From Sphingomonas profundi (GTDB lineage: Bacteria; Pseudomonadota; Alphaproteobacteria; Sphingomonadales; Sphingomonadaceae): a stretch of DNA of 64,000 bases. A program made the translations under genes and the position numbers. This document shows positions 1 to 10,164 of this stretch, in pieces. The notes below the pieces were generated by a model that ran no database searches, was not told where the DNA came from, and saw only the letters and a list, made by a program, of their open reading frames with translations. The first letter of the stretch is position 1. Every line of letters starts with the position of its first letter. Where the stretch lies: NCBI RefSeq assembly GCF_009739515.1, contig NZ_CP046535.1, forward strand, positions 744,001 through 808,000, given 5' to 3'.

Positions 1-744
1 GGCCGCGATCTCCGCATCGCGGCCGGCGTGCAGCCGCCACGAGCAAGCGAGCCGCACCACGGGCCCGTCGGCCAAGGCGAAGCTGGCGATGGCATGATCC
101 TCCACCGCGTCGCCCGCCAGCGGCGCGCCACCCGCCGACAGGCTGGCGCACACCGGCCCGCGCGTGTCCGGAAAGCCCATCGTCCAGAGCGCGAGATCGA
201 CGAGGTGGACGCCCAGATCCATGACGCAGCCGCCGCCGGAGAGCGCGCGATCGTAGAACCACGGCTTGTCCGGCCCGTAGGCGTTGTGGAAGACGAGATC
301 GATCGCGTAGATCCGCCCGAGCGCGCCGGAGCGGACGAGCGGCGCGATCGCGCCCACGCCGGCGGTGAAGCGGTAGGAGAGGTCGACCGCGAGCAGGCGA
401 TCGGCGGCTCGCGCGGCATCTACCACGCCGCGCGCCTCCGCCGCCGAGCGGCCAAGCGGTTTCTGGCAGAACACCGCCGCACCCGCCGCCAGCGCGCGGA
501 TCGACTGTTCGGCGTGCAGCGCGCTGGGGCTGGCGACGACGACGCCGTCGAGGCCGAGCGCCAGCATCTCATCCAGCGAGGTGACGATCGTGGCGCCGGG
601 TGCCAGCGCGGCGGCCTCGGCGATCATTCCGGCGGACGGATCGGCGATCGCCGCCGGCTCGATCGCGCCGGTGGCGATCATCGCCGCCATGCGGTGCCGC
701 CCGATCCAGCCGACGCCGAGAAAGCCGATCCTCGGCCTAGCCAC
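1..744 (-). CDS. Gfo/Idh/MocA-family oxidoreductase, 3' end missing
   Basis: NAD(P)-dependent sugar or cyclitol oxidoreductase; 248 codons are visible and the C-terminus lies beyond the window. The N-terminus (RIGFLGVGWIGRH) is a Rossmann GxGxxG nucleotide-binding motif, and a CQKPLG motif near residue 95 matches the family EKP motif with Gln in place of Glu. Further in, GGGCVMDLGVHLVDLALW is the substrate-domain active-site segment, in which the family places a catalytic His. The GTG start overlaps the end of the upstream dehydrogenase gene by 8 bases (GTGGCTAG), so it is translationally coupled and is the ninth gene of the glycan operon. The family includes inositol dehydrogenases and UDP-sugar 3-dehydrogenases; the substrate cannot be read from sequence. 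The inositol-phosphate synthase nearby makes a cyclitol substrate possible, but this is inference. Confidence 0.85.
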   Translation of the reverse strand, partial: MARPRIGFLGVGWIGRHRMAAMIATGAIEPAAIADPSAGMIAEAAALAPGATIVTSLDEMLALGLDGVVVASPSALHAEQSIRALAAGAAVFCQKPLGRSAAEARGVVDAARAADRLLAVDLSYRFTAGVGAIAPLVRSGALGRIYAIDLVFHNAYGPDKPWFYDRALSGGGCVMDLGVHLVDLALWTMGFPDTRGPVCASLSAGGAPLAGDAVEDHAIASFALADGPVVRLACSWRLHAGRDAEIAA

Positions 745-1741
745 AGGTGACGAGCGCCTTGACGAACCCGTCCGGCTTGTCCCGCGTGTCGTCCAGCGCG
801 TCGCCGAGCCGGTCGAGCGGATAGACGTGGGTGTAGAGCGGCGCGGGATCGAAGCGGCCGGAGGCGACCGCCGCCACCGCCTCCCGCACGCCGCGCAGGC
901 GTACCGCCAGGTCGCGCTCGTGCGCGTTCACCACGTCGATGCCTTTCCAGTTCCAGTTCTGCATGTTCACCTGGCGCGGGCCATCCTGATGGTAGCCCGC
1001 CACGATCAGCTTGCCGCCGAAGCCGACGAGCTCGCCCGCCAGATCGAGCGGCCACTGCTTGCCGACGGCCTCGATCACACGCGCGCACATCGCGTCGCCG
1101 GTCAGCCGCTTCACCTGATCGATGATCGCCCAGTGATCGTCCATCGCGATCGTCTCGGCGGCGCCATAGCGACGGGCGAGATCGAGCGAGGACTGCCGGC
1201 GCGAGATGGCGATCACGCGCGCGCCGGCATCACTCGCCAGCTGCGTCAGGATCGCGCCGAGAAAGCCGATGCCGATGATCGCCACCGTCTGGCCGGGCGC
1301 GATATCGCTGCGGCGGAAGATGTTGAACGCGCAGCCGAGCGGCTCGCCGGGGAACGGCCGGCCGGCCAGCGCCTCTGGCAGCGCCACCACCTCCGCCGCA
1401 TCGGCCACGTCGTAGCCGGCGAAGCTGCGGCCGGAGAGGGTGGCGACGCGGTCTCCAAGGGCGAGGCCGCGCACGCCGGCGCCGATCGCATCGACAATAC
1501 CCCAGCCCTCGTGGCCGGGGCCGCCGGCCTCGCCGGGGTAGGTCAGCCATTCCAGCCCGGCCCACGGCTCCAGATTGGAGGCGCAGACGCCGCAGCCTTC
1601 CAGCCGGATGCGGACCTGGCCGGGGCCGGGCTCCGGCAGCGGCACCTCGGCGAAGCGGATCTCGCCCGGCGCGGCGAGGATCGCGGCGCGCATCGTGGTC
1701 GCGTCCGGTGCGGCCACCGGGGCCTCCGCGTCTACGCGCAT
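737..1741 (-). CDS. Medium-chain (zinc-type) alcohol/polyol dehydrogenase
   Basis: A 334-residue MDR-superfamily dehydrogenase. CGVCASN near residue 50 and GHEGWG near residue 75 match the catalytic zinc-ligand region of zinc alcohol and polyol dehydrogenases. AIIGIGFLGAI near residue 150 is the Rossmann motif. The usual four-cysteine structural zinc loop is absent. The ATG start overlaps the preceding epimerase gene by 10 bases, and the stop overlaps the following Gfo/Idh/MocA gene. Two oxidoreductases in tandem at the end of a glycosyltransferase operon suggest oxidation/reduction of a sugar or cyclitol precursor. The exact substrate is unknown; annotation as threonine or sorbitol dehydrogenase would be over-specific. 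Confidence 0.85.
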   Translation of the reverse strand: MRVDAEAPVAAPDATTMRAAILAAPGEIRFAEVPLPEPGPGQVRIRLEGCGVCASNLEPWAGLEWLTYPGEAGGPGHEGWGIVDAIGAGVRGLALGDRVATLSGRSFAGYDVADAAEVVALPEALAGRPFPGEPLGCAFNIFRRSDIAPGQTVAIIGIGFLGAILTQLASDAGARVIAISRRQSSLDLARRYGAAETIAMDDHWAIIDQVKRLTGDAMCARVIEAVGKQWPLDLAGELVGFGGKLIVAGYHQDGPRQVNMQNWNWKGIDVVNAHERDLAVRLRGVREAVAAVASGRFDPAPLYTHVYPLDRLGDALDDTRDKPDGFVKALVTCG

Positions 1742-2742
1742 TGGGTCGCCCGGGCGCTGAGCGCGGCGGTGGCGCCTATCTCCTCGGCAAACCAGGCGGC
1801 GGTGCGGGCGAGGCCGGTTTCCAGCGGCACCTGCGGCGCCCAGCCGAGCAGCGCCTGGGCGCGGCCGATATCCGGCCGCCGCCGGCGCGGATCGTCCTGC
1901 GGCATCGGCTTGTGGACGACCGGCGCCTCCGTGTCGACGATCGCGAGGATGCGGTCGAGCAGCTCGTTCACCGTCATCTCCGCCGGATTGCCGAGATTGA
2001 CCGGCTCGGTGCCGTCGATGTCGCTCTCCATCAGGCGGATCAGCCCCTCCACCATGTCGCTGACGTAGCAGAAGCTGCGCGTCTGGCTGCCGTCACCATG
2101 CACGGTGATCTCACGGCCGGACAGCGCCTGGCAGAGCAGGTTCGAGACGACGCGGCCGTCGTCCGGATGCATGTTGGGGCCGTAGGTGTTGAAGATCCGC
2201 GCCACCCGCACGGCGGCGCGGCCCAGGCGGGCATAGTCGAAGGTCAGCGCCTCGGCCGCGCGCTTGCCCTCGTCATAGCAGGCGCGCGGGCCGGTGCAGC
2301 TCACCCAGCCGCGATACGCCTCCACCTGCGGGTGCATCTCCGGATCGCCATACACCTCGCTGGTGGAGGTGAGGAGGAAGCGCGCGCCGGCCTGCTCGGC
2401 CAGCCGCAGCAGATGGTGCGTGCCGAGCACGTTGGTGAGCATCGTGTGCTCGGGATCGGCCTGATATTGCGGCGGCGAGGCGGCACAGGCGAGATTGTAG
2501 ACGCGCGTGATCTCGCCCGCACGGGCGGCGACGGCGGCGGGCAGCGGGTTCACCACGTCCGCCTCGATGAACGAAAAGCCGGGCAGCGCCTCCAGCAGCC
2601 GCAGGTTGGACGGGCGGGCCGTCTGCAGATTGTCGAGGCAGAGCACCTCGTGGCCGCGTTCCGTCAGCGCGCGGCACAGGTGCGAGCCGATGAAGCCGGC
2701 ACCCCCGGCGACGATTGCGAGCCCGCGATTGCCTGCTGCCAT
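1732..2742 (-). CDS. UDP-glucuronate decarboxylase-like NAD-dependent epimerase/dehydratase
   Basis: Extended SDR of 336 residues. It shows the N-terminal GGAGFIGSH motif, TSTSEVYGDP carrying the active-site Ser/Thr, and the YxxxK pair in GPRACYDEGKRAAE. The GPR(A/S)CYDEGKR block followed by FNTYGPNMHPDDGRVVSN is typical of UDP-xylose synthases, which decarboxylate UDP-glucuronate to UDP-xylose in the cytoplasm. I chose the ATG at 2742 because AAGGAG lies 7 bases upstream; an in-frame ATG at 2781 has no comparable site. It follows the CgeB-like gene after 44 bases, the only real gap in the operon, and overlaps the next gene by 10 bases. Family assignment is strong and the exact activity probable. 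Confidence 0.85.
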   Translation of the reverse strand: MAAGNRGLAIVAGGAGFIGSHLCRALTERGHEVLCLDNLQTARPSNLRLLEALPGFSFIEADVVNPLPAAVAARAGEITRVYNLACAASPPQYQADPEHTMLTNVLGTHHLLRLAEQAGARFLLTSTSEVYGDPEMHPQVEAYRGWVSCTGPRACYDEGKRAAEALTFDYARLGRAAVRVARIFNTYGPNMHPDDGRVVSNLLCQALSGREITVHGDGSQTRSFCYVSDMVEGLIRLMESDIDGTEPVNLGNPAEMTVNELLDRILAIVDTEAPVVHKPMPQDDPRRRRPDIGRAQALLGWAPQVPLETGLARTAAWFAEEIGATAALSARATQCA

Positions 2743-2786
2743 GTCCTGCTCCTTAGCCAGTCTCTCATGTCGTTCGGTCATGTCGT

Positions 2787-3869
2787 TCAGGCCGCTCCCG
2801 CCAAAGTCGCGCGGCCGCGCGCCGTGGCGGCGGCGGCCAGATAGGCTTCCAGTTCGGCCGCGCGATGGGCGGCCGTGTGGGCGGCCAGCACCCGCTCCCG
2901 CGCGGCCGCGCCGATCGCGTCGGCATCGCCCGCGCCCAGCGCCGCGATCACCGTCTCGGCGTCGGCGGCAAGCAGGATCTCGCGGCCGGGCGTGAACAGC
3001 GTCTCGATCCCGTCCCATATGTCCGACACGATCGGCGTGCCGCACGCGCCCGCCTCGAACAGGCGCACGGAGGGGGACCAGCCGGCGGCGATCATGTCGC
3101 CGCGCGTCACGTTCAGGGTGAAGCGGGAGGCGGAGTAGAAGTCGGCGTGGTCGGCCGGCGGCAGGTGCTCGATCCGCTCGACATTGGCCGGCCAGTCGAT
3201 CTCCGCCGGATATTGCGGCCCGGCGACGACGAAGCGGCGATCGGGCAAAGCGCGCGCCGGCACCAGCAGCAGCCGGTCCAGCGTCGGCTGGCGATCGGGG
3301 CTGTAGGTGCCGAGATAGGAGAGATCCCACCGCTTGGCGGCGCCCGTGGGCGCGTAGAGCGCGGGATCGACCGAGCAGTAGAGCGCGCGGGCGGCGGGCG
3401 AGCCGAACGCCTGCTCCAGCCGGTCCAGCGTCGGCCCGCCGGTGAAGGAGAGGTAGACGTCGTAGCCGGGGATGATCTCCGGCGAGAGATATTCGAAGTC
3501 GCCGCGCGCCAGCTTGGCGAGCGTCACGGGGGTGTCGATATCGTAGAAGGCGGTGGTGCCGTCCGCCGTCTCCTGCACGAAGCGGCCGACGGCGACGCCT
3601 TCCGGCACGTAGGAGCCGACGATCACCGCGTCCGCCTGCGCGATCTCGGCCGTCCAGCGGCGCAGGTCGGCTAGGTCGGCGTAGAAGGCCAGGCGGCAGT
3701 AATCGGGATCGGCGATGTCGCGCGCGGCGGCATACCAGGGCACGTCGCGTTCCAGGAACAGGATCTCGTGCCCGCGCGCGGCGAACGCCTTCAGCAGCGC
3801 GCGGAACGTGGTGGCATGGCCGTTGCCCCAGGCGGAGGAGAGGCTAAGGCCGAGGACGACGAGCTTCAT
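2787..3869 (-). CDS. CgeB-like glycosyltransferase (copy 3 of 3)
   Basis: A 360-residue GT-B-type glycosyltransferase of the CgeB (spore maturation protein-like) group. The N-terminus KLVVLGLSLSSAWGNGHATT is the first Rossmann strand with a glycine-rich turn. The C-terminal block RLFEAGACGTPIVSDIWDG is the conserved nucleotide-sugar binding region, with the Glu characteristic of these retaining-type enzymes. The start overlaps the upstream paralogue by four bases (ATGA). It resembles the next two genes in layout, suggesting duplication and divergence within the operon so that successive sugars could be added. Donor and acceptor are unknown. The family name does not imply spore formation. Confidence 0.85.
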   Translation of the reverse strand: MKLVVLGLSLSSAWGNGHATTFRALLKAFAARGHEILFLERDVPWYAAARDIADPDYCRLAFYADLADLRRWTAEIAQADAVIVGSYVPEGVAVGRFVQETADGTTAFYDIDTPVTLAKLARGDFEYLSPEIIPGYDVYLSFTGGPTLDRLEQAFGSPAARALYCSVDPALYAPTGAAKRWDLSYLGTYSPDRQPTLDRLLLVPARALPDRRFVVAGPQYPAEIDWPANVERIEHLPPADHADFYSASRFTLNVTRGDMIAAGWSPSVRLFEAGACGTPIVSDIWDGIETLFTPGREILLAADAETVIAALGAGDADAIGAAARERVLAAHTAAHRAAELEAYLAAAATARGRATLAGAA

Positions 3870-4954
3870 GCCGCCACCCGCTGCCTGTCCGCATGCGCCT
3901 TGAACAGCGCGTCCACCTGCGCGCCGCGCAGCGTGTAGGTGTGGTCGGCCAGCACGCGCGCCAGCGCCGCGCGGCCGATCGCCTGCGCCCGATCGGGCGT
4001 GAGGGCGGCGAGGTGATCGGCCACGTCCTGCCCGTCACGCGCCACCAGCACCTCGTAGTCGGGCTTCAGGAACTGCTCGATCCCCTCCCACGCATCGGTG
4101 ATGAGGCAGGCGGCGGCGCCGGCCGCCTCGAACACGCGGGTGGCGGGCGAGAAGCCGACATGGGCCATGCTGTCCCGCGCCACGTTCAGCACCGCTTTGG
4201 GCGTGCAGTTGAAGGCGTTGTGCTCGGCCGTGTAGACGTGGCCGCGATGGCGCACATTGGCCGGCATCTCCTTGGTTTCCCAGCCATTGCCGCCGATCAG
4301 GAACTGCCGTTCGGGCAAAGCGGCGGCGGGCTTCAGGAAGAACTCCTCCACCCGCGCCTCCCGATCCGGCAGGCGGTTGCCCAGGAAGGCGAGATCGCAG
4401 GCGAAGCGCGGATCGGGCGCGACCGGGAAGTGCGTCGTGGGATCGAGCGCGTTGTAGACGGGCACGCACTCCGCCGCGCCGAAGCCGCGATAGGCGTCGA
4501 TCACCGGCGGGCCGCCGCCGTAGGTGAGCACCATGTCCAGATCGGGCAGGGCGGCGCGCACCGGATGGTCCGCGTCGCCGCGCATCTCGTCCAGCGTGGC
4601 GGCGGCGTCGACATCCCAGAAGATGCGCAGCGCGCCCGGCCGGGCCTGCGCGATCACGCCCTCCAGCAGCTCGCGATCGAACACGCCGACGCCGTTCGCC
4701 TTGACGACGATGTCGGCCCCGCCGGCTTCCGCCAGCACGCCGCGCATCGCCGCCTCGGTCGCGGGATAGACCACGGAGCGCGCCCATTCCGGCGGATCGA
4801 TGTCGCGATGCTGCTGCCGGTCGAAGGCGTCCGGCTCGTAGAAGGTGATGGCATGGCCGCGCGCGGCGAGATCGCGCAGGATGCCGCGATAATAGGTCGC
4901 GGCGCCGTTCCAGTAGGAGGAGAGCAGGCTGGATCCGTAGAAGGCGATCTTCAC
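3866..4954 (-). CDS. CgeB-like glycosyltransferase (copy 2 of 3)
   Basis: A 362-residue cytoplasmic GT-B glycosyltransferase of the CgeB group. It begins KIAFYGSSLLSSYWNGAATY, has an internal acidic strand around LRIFWDVDAAATLDEM, and ends with the signature TRVFEAAGAAACLITDAWEGI. The GTG start overlaps the upstream stop by four bases (GTGA), and its own stop overlaps the next ATG (ATGA). Both junctions fix the start and argue for coupled translation. Its architecture matches the gene downstream closely (xPDREARVEEFFLKPAAALPER against SPDRQPTLDRLLLVPARALPDR). Probably transfers one residue of the same glycan. Confidence 0.85.
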   Translation of the reverse strand: MKIAFYGSSLLSSYWNGAATYYRGILRDLAARGHAITFYEPDAFDRQQHRDIDPPEWARSVVYPATEAAMRGVLAEAGGADIVVKANGVGVFDRELLEGVIAQARPGALRIFWDVDAAATLDEMRGDADHPVRAALPDLDMVLTYGGGPPVIDAYRGFGAAECVPVYNALDPTTHFPVAPDPRFACDLAFLGNRLPDREARVEEFFLKPAAALPERQFLIGGNGWETKEMPANVRHRGHVYTAEHNAFNCTPKAVLNVARDSMAHVGFSPATRVFEAAGAAACLITDAWEGIEQFLKPDYEVLVARDGQDVADHLAALTPDRAQAIGRAALARVLADHTYTLRGAQVDALFKAHADRQRVAA

Positions 4955-6072
4955 GCGACGTTCCTCGCGGTTGCGGGATGGGTGGCGGCGCCGAGCGCGT
5001 CGACGATCGCGAGCAGCTCGTCGACGCGGTGGGCGCAGGTGTGACGGGCGCGGACGGTTTCCAGCCCGTGCGCGGCCAGGGACGCGCGCAGGGCGGAATC
5101 GCCGTGCAGATCCTGCAGGTGGCGGGTCATCGCCGCGCCGTTCGGAGCGACGAGATAGTCGATGCCCGGGCGGAACAGATGCTCGGCATCGTCCCACGGC
5201 GCCGAGACCAGCGGGATGCCGCAGGCCAGCGCCTCGAACATGCGGATCGTGGGGATGCCGGGCAGCACGGTGGCGTAGTAGCGGCGCGGCACGTGCACGG
5301 TGGCGAGGTGGCGGGCGAAGATCTCCGGCGCGCGCGCGTTCGGCGCCCACCCGCGATAGTGCGCACCGTGCGTGGCGAGCAGCGCGCGGGCGGCATCCGG
5401 ATAGCGCACGCCGAATATGTCCAGCGGCAGGCCGGCGGCCTCGGCGGGGCGCAGCAGATACTCCTCTATCTCCTGCGTCCGCTCGCCCTCGCCCCAGTTG
5501 CCGATCCAGACGAGGCCGGACCGTTCCAGCTCCTCGGCCGGCGGGTGGAACAGGCGGGTGTCGGCGGCCTCGTGCCACGTCCACACGCGGTTCCCCCAGC
5601 CCCAGCGGCGGTAGACGGCGGCCAGCGTCTCGCCGAACGCCAGCACGCCGTCATAGCCGGAGAGGTCGAAGGCGTGGATCGCCTCCGGATCGCTGACGGC
5701 GCGGTGGTGGGTATCGTGAAACAGCAGGGTGAAGCGGCCGCCGGCCTTGCGCAGCGCGCCGATCGCCGCGACGAGCGGCGGATCGTTCCACTCGTGCACG
5801 ATCACCAGATCGGCGTCGCCCACCAGCGCGGCCGGATCCGCGTCGGCGGCGAAGCTCTCCGACGAAAGCTCCGGATAGGCGGCGCGGTAGGGCGACAGGC
5901 CGTCCTCGCCGGCATCGGCCAGCAGGTTCGCCAGGCTCCAGTTGCCGGCCGGCTCCAGCGCCCGCACGGCGTGGCCTCGCGCGATCAGCTCGCTCAGCAC
6001 GCCGCGCAGGAAATGGGCGTTGCCATGGTTCCAGCAGGAGGCGAGCGAGTGGGTGAAGTAGGCGACCCTCAC
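4951..6072 (-). CDS. CgeB-like glycosyltransferase (copy 1 of 3)
   Basis: A 373-residue GT-B glycosyltransferase. The N-terminus VRVAYFTHSLASCWNHGNAH and the C-terminal block IRMFEALACGIPLVSAPWDDA are the two family landmarks. The mid-region has FHDTHHRAVS and WTWHEAADTRLFHP, typical of the inter-domain cleft. The GTG start overlaps the GT4 gene stop by four bases. It is the most divergent of the three CgeB-like copies and carries an additional His-rich loop. The three paralogues lie head to tail with no gap, so they are presumably made together. Donor and acceptor sugars cannot be deduced. Confidence 0.85.
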   Translation of the reverse strand: MRVAYFTHSLASCWNHGNAHFLRGVLSELIARGHAVRALEPAGNWSLANLLADAGEDGLSPYRAAYPELSSESFAADADPAALVGDADLVIVHEWNDPPLVAAIGALRKAGGRFTLLFHDTHHRAVSDPEAIHAFDLSGYDGVLAFGETLAAVYRRWGWGNRVWTWHEAADTRLFHPPAEELERSGLVWIGNWGEGERTQEIEEYLLRPAEAAGLPLDIFGVRYPDAARALLATHGAHYRGWAPNARAPEIFARHLATVHVPRRYYATVLPGIPTIRMFEALACGIPLVSAPWDDAEHLFRPGIDYLVAPNGAAMTRHLQDLHGDSALRASLAAHGLETVRARHTCAHRVDELLAIVDALGAATHPATARNVA

Positions 6073-7162
6073 GCCGCCACGCCCCGCTTCGCCGATCGTG
6101 CGAGCAGGCGGGCATAGACCCCGTCCATCGCCGCTGCCATGCGTGCGGGCGAGAAGTGCGCGGCGTGCCGGCGGGCGAGATCGCCGCGCGCCAGCCGCAC
6201 CGGCACGTCGCCGACCAGCGTCTCGATCGCGCGGGCGAAGCCGGCATGGTCGCCGGGCTCGACGAACAGGGCCGCGCCGTCCCACAGCTCGCGGAAGGTG
6301 GGGATGTCGGACAGGACGAGCGGGCAGCCGGCGAGCGCCGCCTCCAGCACGGCCAGCCCGAACGGCTCGTAGCGCGCGGCCGAGACGAACACCGGACGGG
6401 CGGAGATACAGCCGGCGATCACGCGCTCCTCCACCCGGCCCAGCGCGTGGAGATGGTCGAGGCGGATCTGCTGCCCGTTCGGCCCCACCGTCGGCCCGGC
6501 GGCCTTAAACGGGATGCCGAGCCGGGCGGCGGCGCGATCGAGCGTCGCCACATCCTTGCCTTCGTCCCACAGGCGGCCGGCGGTATAGGCGAAATCGTGC
6601 AGCGCGCCCGCCGGCGCCGCCAGCGGCGTGCGGCCGTTGTGCACGACATCCGGCAGCGCCGGCAGCGCGTAGCGCCGGTGCAGCGCGGCGGCATAGGCGT
6701 GGCTGGGCGCGACGATCGCGTCGGCGGCGGCCAGGCCGCGCTGCATCAGCGCCGATTGCCAGGCGAAATCGGCCGGCTCCGGCGCGTCGCCGCGCACCGC
6801 CTGCCACCATGTCGCGACGCAGCTGTGCGCCATTGCCACCACCGGCACGCCGAACCGCGTGTCGGCGGCGAGCGCCGGCTGGTTGACCTGCACGATATCC
6901 GCGCCGCAATCCGCCGCCAGCCGCGCCAGCGCCGCGCCCGCCGCGGCGACGGCACCGGCATCCGGCGCCAGCCAGTCGAGCGGCAGGCCGGTCTCGACCA
7001 GCTCGATATCGGCCACCGCGCCGCGCTGCCCCTCCGACGGCGCGGGGCCGAGCAGCGCCAGCACGACGTCATAGTCCAGCGGGGCGAGCGCGCGGGCGAG
7101 TTCGGTGGCATATTGCCACACCCCGCCGACCGTATCGGCCGTCAGCAGCAGGCGGCGCCGGC

Positions 7163-7166
<4 letters not shown>
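6069..7166 (-). CDS. Glycosyltransferase family 4
   Basis: A 365-residue GT4 enzyme that transfers a sugar from a nucleotide donor with retention. The N-terminus RRLLLTADTVGGVWQYATELA carries the glycine-rich loop. The C-terminal domain contains AARYEPFGLAVLEAALAGCPLV, the canonical E-x7-E motif that contacts the donor. The ATG overlaps the upstream epimerase stop by four bases and the stop overlaps the next GTG. GT4 enzymes often add the first mannosyl, glucosyl or inositol-linked residue of a glycan. With an inositol-phosphate synthase 4 kb away, an inositol acceptor is a testable idea, but it is not shown by the sequence. Confidence 0.9.
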
Positions 7167-8232
<1,066 letters not shown>

Positions 8233-8236
<4 letters not shown>

Positions 8237-9345
8237 GCGACGAGGCCCCGCGTTTCGAGCTCGGCGCGCATCTGCTCGACGCGGTCCTTCGCGGTCTGCC
8301 GCGCGACCCACTCGGCGAGTTCGCCGAGCCCCTGCTGGAAGTCCTGCCGGGCGGTGAAGCCCAGCCGGTCGGCGGCGAAGGAGGTGTCGCAGAAGCAGTG
8401 GCGGATGTCGCCGATGCGCGCCTTGCCGACGATCTGCGGCGCGATGTCGTTCTTGCCCATCGCGCGGGCCAGCTCGGTCGCCACCTCGGTGACGGAGCGA
8501 TCCTTGCCGGAGCCGATGTTGAAGGTGCCGCCCGCCGCCTGCGGCAGCACCAGCGCGTCGGCGAAGGCGCGCGCCACGTCCGTCACGTGGACGAAGTCGC
8601 GCCGCTGCTCGCCATCCTCGAAGATCATCGGCTGCTGGCCGTTCAGCAGCCGCGAGGCGAAGATCGCGAGCACGCCGGTATAGGGATTGGAGAGCGCCTG
8701 GCCCGGGCCGTAGACGTTGAACAGGCGCAGGCACACGCCTTCCATGCCGTAGGGCGCCGCCATGATGTGGGTCGTGCGCTCCTGCACATATTTGTTGAGC
8801 GCGTAGATCGACGAGAGCGCCGGCCGCTTCCACTCGGGCGTGGCCATCGGCACGAGCGGGCGGCCCTGCGCGTCCACCGGCTCCCAGTTGGCGAGGCCGT
8901 CGCGCAGGTTCCTGCGTTCGGCATCCTCCACGGTATTGCCGTCCGCGTCGCGGTACAGGCCCTCGCCGTAGATGCTCATCGAGGAGGCGGTGACGACGCG
9001 GCGCACCGGTCGGTCGATCAGCGCCTCGAACAGCACGGCGGTGCCGACGTCGTTGGTGGAGGTGTAGCGTTCGACCTCGTACATCGACTGGCCGACGCCC
9101 ACCTCGGCGGCGAGGTGGATCACGCTGTCCACGCCTTCCAGCGCCTTTGCCACCGCCGCCTTGTCGCGCACGTCGGCCCGGATCAGTTCGGCCTCGGGGT
9201 TCAGCATGGCCGACCCGTCGGTCTCGCCGTGCACCTGATCGATCAGCGCATCGAGCACGCGGACCTGATTGCCGCGGGCGAGAAGCTCCTCCGCCACGAA
9301 ACGCCCGATGAAGCCGGCGCCGCCGGTGACGAGAATCTTTTCCAT
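8233..9345 (-). CDS. NAD-dependent sugar-nucleotide epimerase (dTDP-rhamnose 4-epimerase-like)
   Basis: First gene of the minus-strand glycan operon, 370 residues. TGGAGFIGRFVAEELL binds NAD; TASSMSIYGEG and YALNKYVQE supply the catalytic Ser/Tyr/Lys. The segment FNVYGPGQALSNPYTGVLAIFASRL is typical of NDP-hexose 4-epimerases such as those acting on dTDP-L-rhamnose. The ATG at 9345 is chosen because GGAGG lies 5-6 bases upstream and homology begins there (MEKILVTGG); the longer reading frame upstream looks non-coding. It is divergent from the histidine phosphatase gene across a 162-base region that must hold promoters for both directions. Confidence 0.88.
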
Positions 9346-9507
9346 CCGCCCTCCACGGGGCGCACGCTCCGCGCTTGACCGCGCAGCCGAACACGCCCCA
9401 GATGATGCCCCACCCACGACAAAGCATCATCATCATCTTTGTTCCACCTAACCTATGATAAGTGGTGCTTTTTACCTCCGCGGCGGAACAGACGGGAGGC
9501 TGGCCGG
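9346..9507. promoter_or_regulatory. Divergent promoter region between the glycan operons
   Basis: This 162-base interval separates the minus-strand epimerase operon from the plus-strand phosphatase-hydrolase-inositol synthase operon. It is AT-richer than its surroundings and contains an (ATC)n run at 9425-9437 and the -10-like hexamer TATGAT at 9454-9459. I could not match a convincing -35 element, so promoters are inferred from gene orientation. Confidence 0.4.
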
Positions 9508-10164
9508 TTGACCAGCTATGTTGATCCTGACACCGCTCCCGCGCCGGTGAGCGCGACTATTTTTCTCGCGCGTCACGCCAGCCATGACGAGGTGGGCCGG
9601 GTGTTGAGCGGCCGATCCGAGATCGCGCTGAGCGCCGCCGGCCGGGCCGAGGCGGCGGCCCTCGCGGACATGCTGGCGGGCGTGCCGATCGCCGCCGTCC
9701 ACAGCAGCCCGCGCCGCCGCGCGCGGGAGACGGCGGAGGCGGTGTCATCCGCCCGCGCCCTGCCGGTGCTGGAGGCGGACGCGCTGGACGAGGTGGATTT
9801 CGGCGACTGGGCGGGGCGATCGTTCGACGCACTGGCCGGCGATCCGGACTGGCATCGCTGGAACGCCGCCCGCGCCACCGCGCCGACCCCCGGCGGCGAG
9901 ACGATGCGCGCCGCGACGATGCGCGCCGTAGCCCATCTCGGCGCGATCGTCGGCCCGGGGGCCGATGGCGCGCCGGTGCTGTGCGTCAGCCACTGCGACA
10001 TCATCCGCGGCGTGGTGGCGCATTATCTGGGGCTTGATCTGGACAGGCTGCTGGGCTTCGACATCGACCCGGCATCGCTGACGACGGTGGAACTCGATGG
10101 GGATCGGGGACGTATCGTGGCGCTGAACGAGCGGCCACGTGGGCAACGGGGAGTGACGGCGTGA
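9508..10164 (+). CDS. Histidine phosphatase (phosphoglycerate mutase-like)
   Basis: A 218-residue member of the histidine phosphatase superfamily. LARHASHDEVGRVLSGRSEIALSAAG contains the phosphate-pocket RH motif, with Ala replacing the usual Gly after it, then the LSGR arginine. SHCDIIRGVV near the C-terminus holds the second conserved His. The TTG at 9508 is preferred: GGGAGG lies 8 bases upstream, while the ATG at 9439 has no ribosome site. The stop overlaps the GTG of the hydrolase gene by four bases. Position before the inositol-3-phosphate synthase makes dephosphorylation of an inositol or sugar phosphate plausible, though inositol monophosphatases belong to another fold. Confidence 0.8.
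   Translation: MTSYVDPDTAPAPVSATIFLARHASHDEVGRVLSGRSEIALSAAGRAEAAALADMLAGVPIAAVHSSPRRRARETAEAVSSARALPVLEADALDEVDFGDWAGRSFDALAGDPDWHRWNAARATAPTPGGETMRAATMRAVAHLGAIVGPGADGAPVLCVSHCDIIRGVVAHYLGLDLDRLLGFDIDPASLTTVELDGDRGRIVALNERPRGQRGVTA

Noticed and set aside
28..2068. Long plus-strand reading frames rich in Arg/Ala/His opposite the minus-strand oxidoreductase genes.
   Set aside because: They are antisense shadows of GC-rich genes: low-complexity composition, no domain motif, no ribosome site.
4035..4787. Arg/Gly-rich reading frames in other phases within the CgeB-like genes.
   Set aside because: They mirror the real genes in shifted frames and carry none of the family motifs.
3866..6072. CgeB homologues as evidence for spore formation.
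   Set aside because: The name comes from Bacillus; there are no other spore genes and the family is widespread in glycan loci.
9425..9437. (ATC)n repeat in the divergent promoter region, considered as a phase-variation tract.
   Set aside because: Only about four units, and it is not inside a coding region or between clear -35 and -10 boxes.
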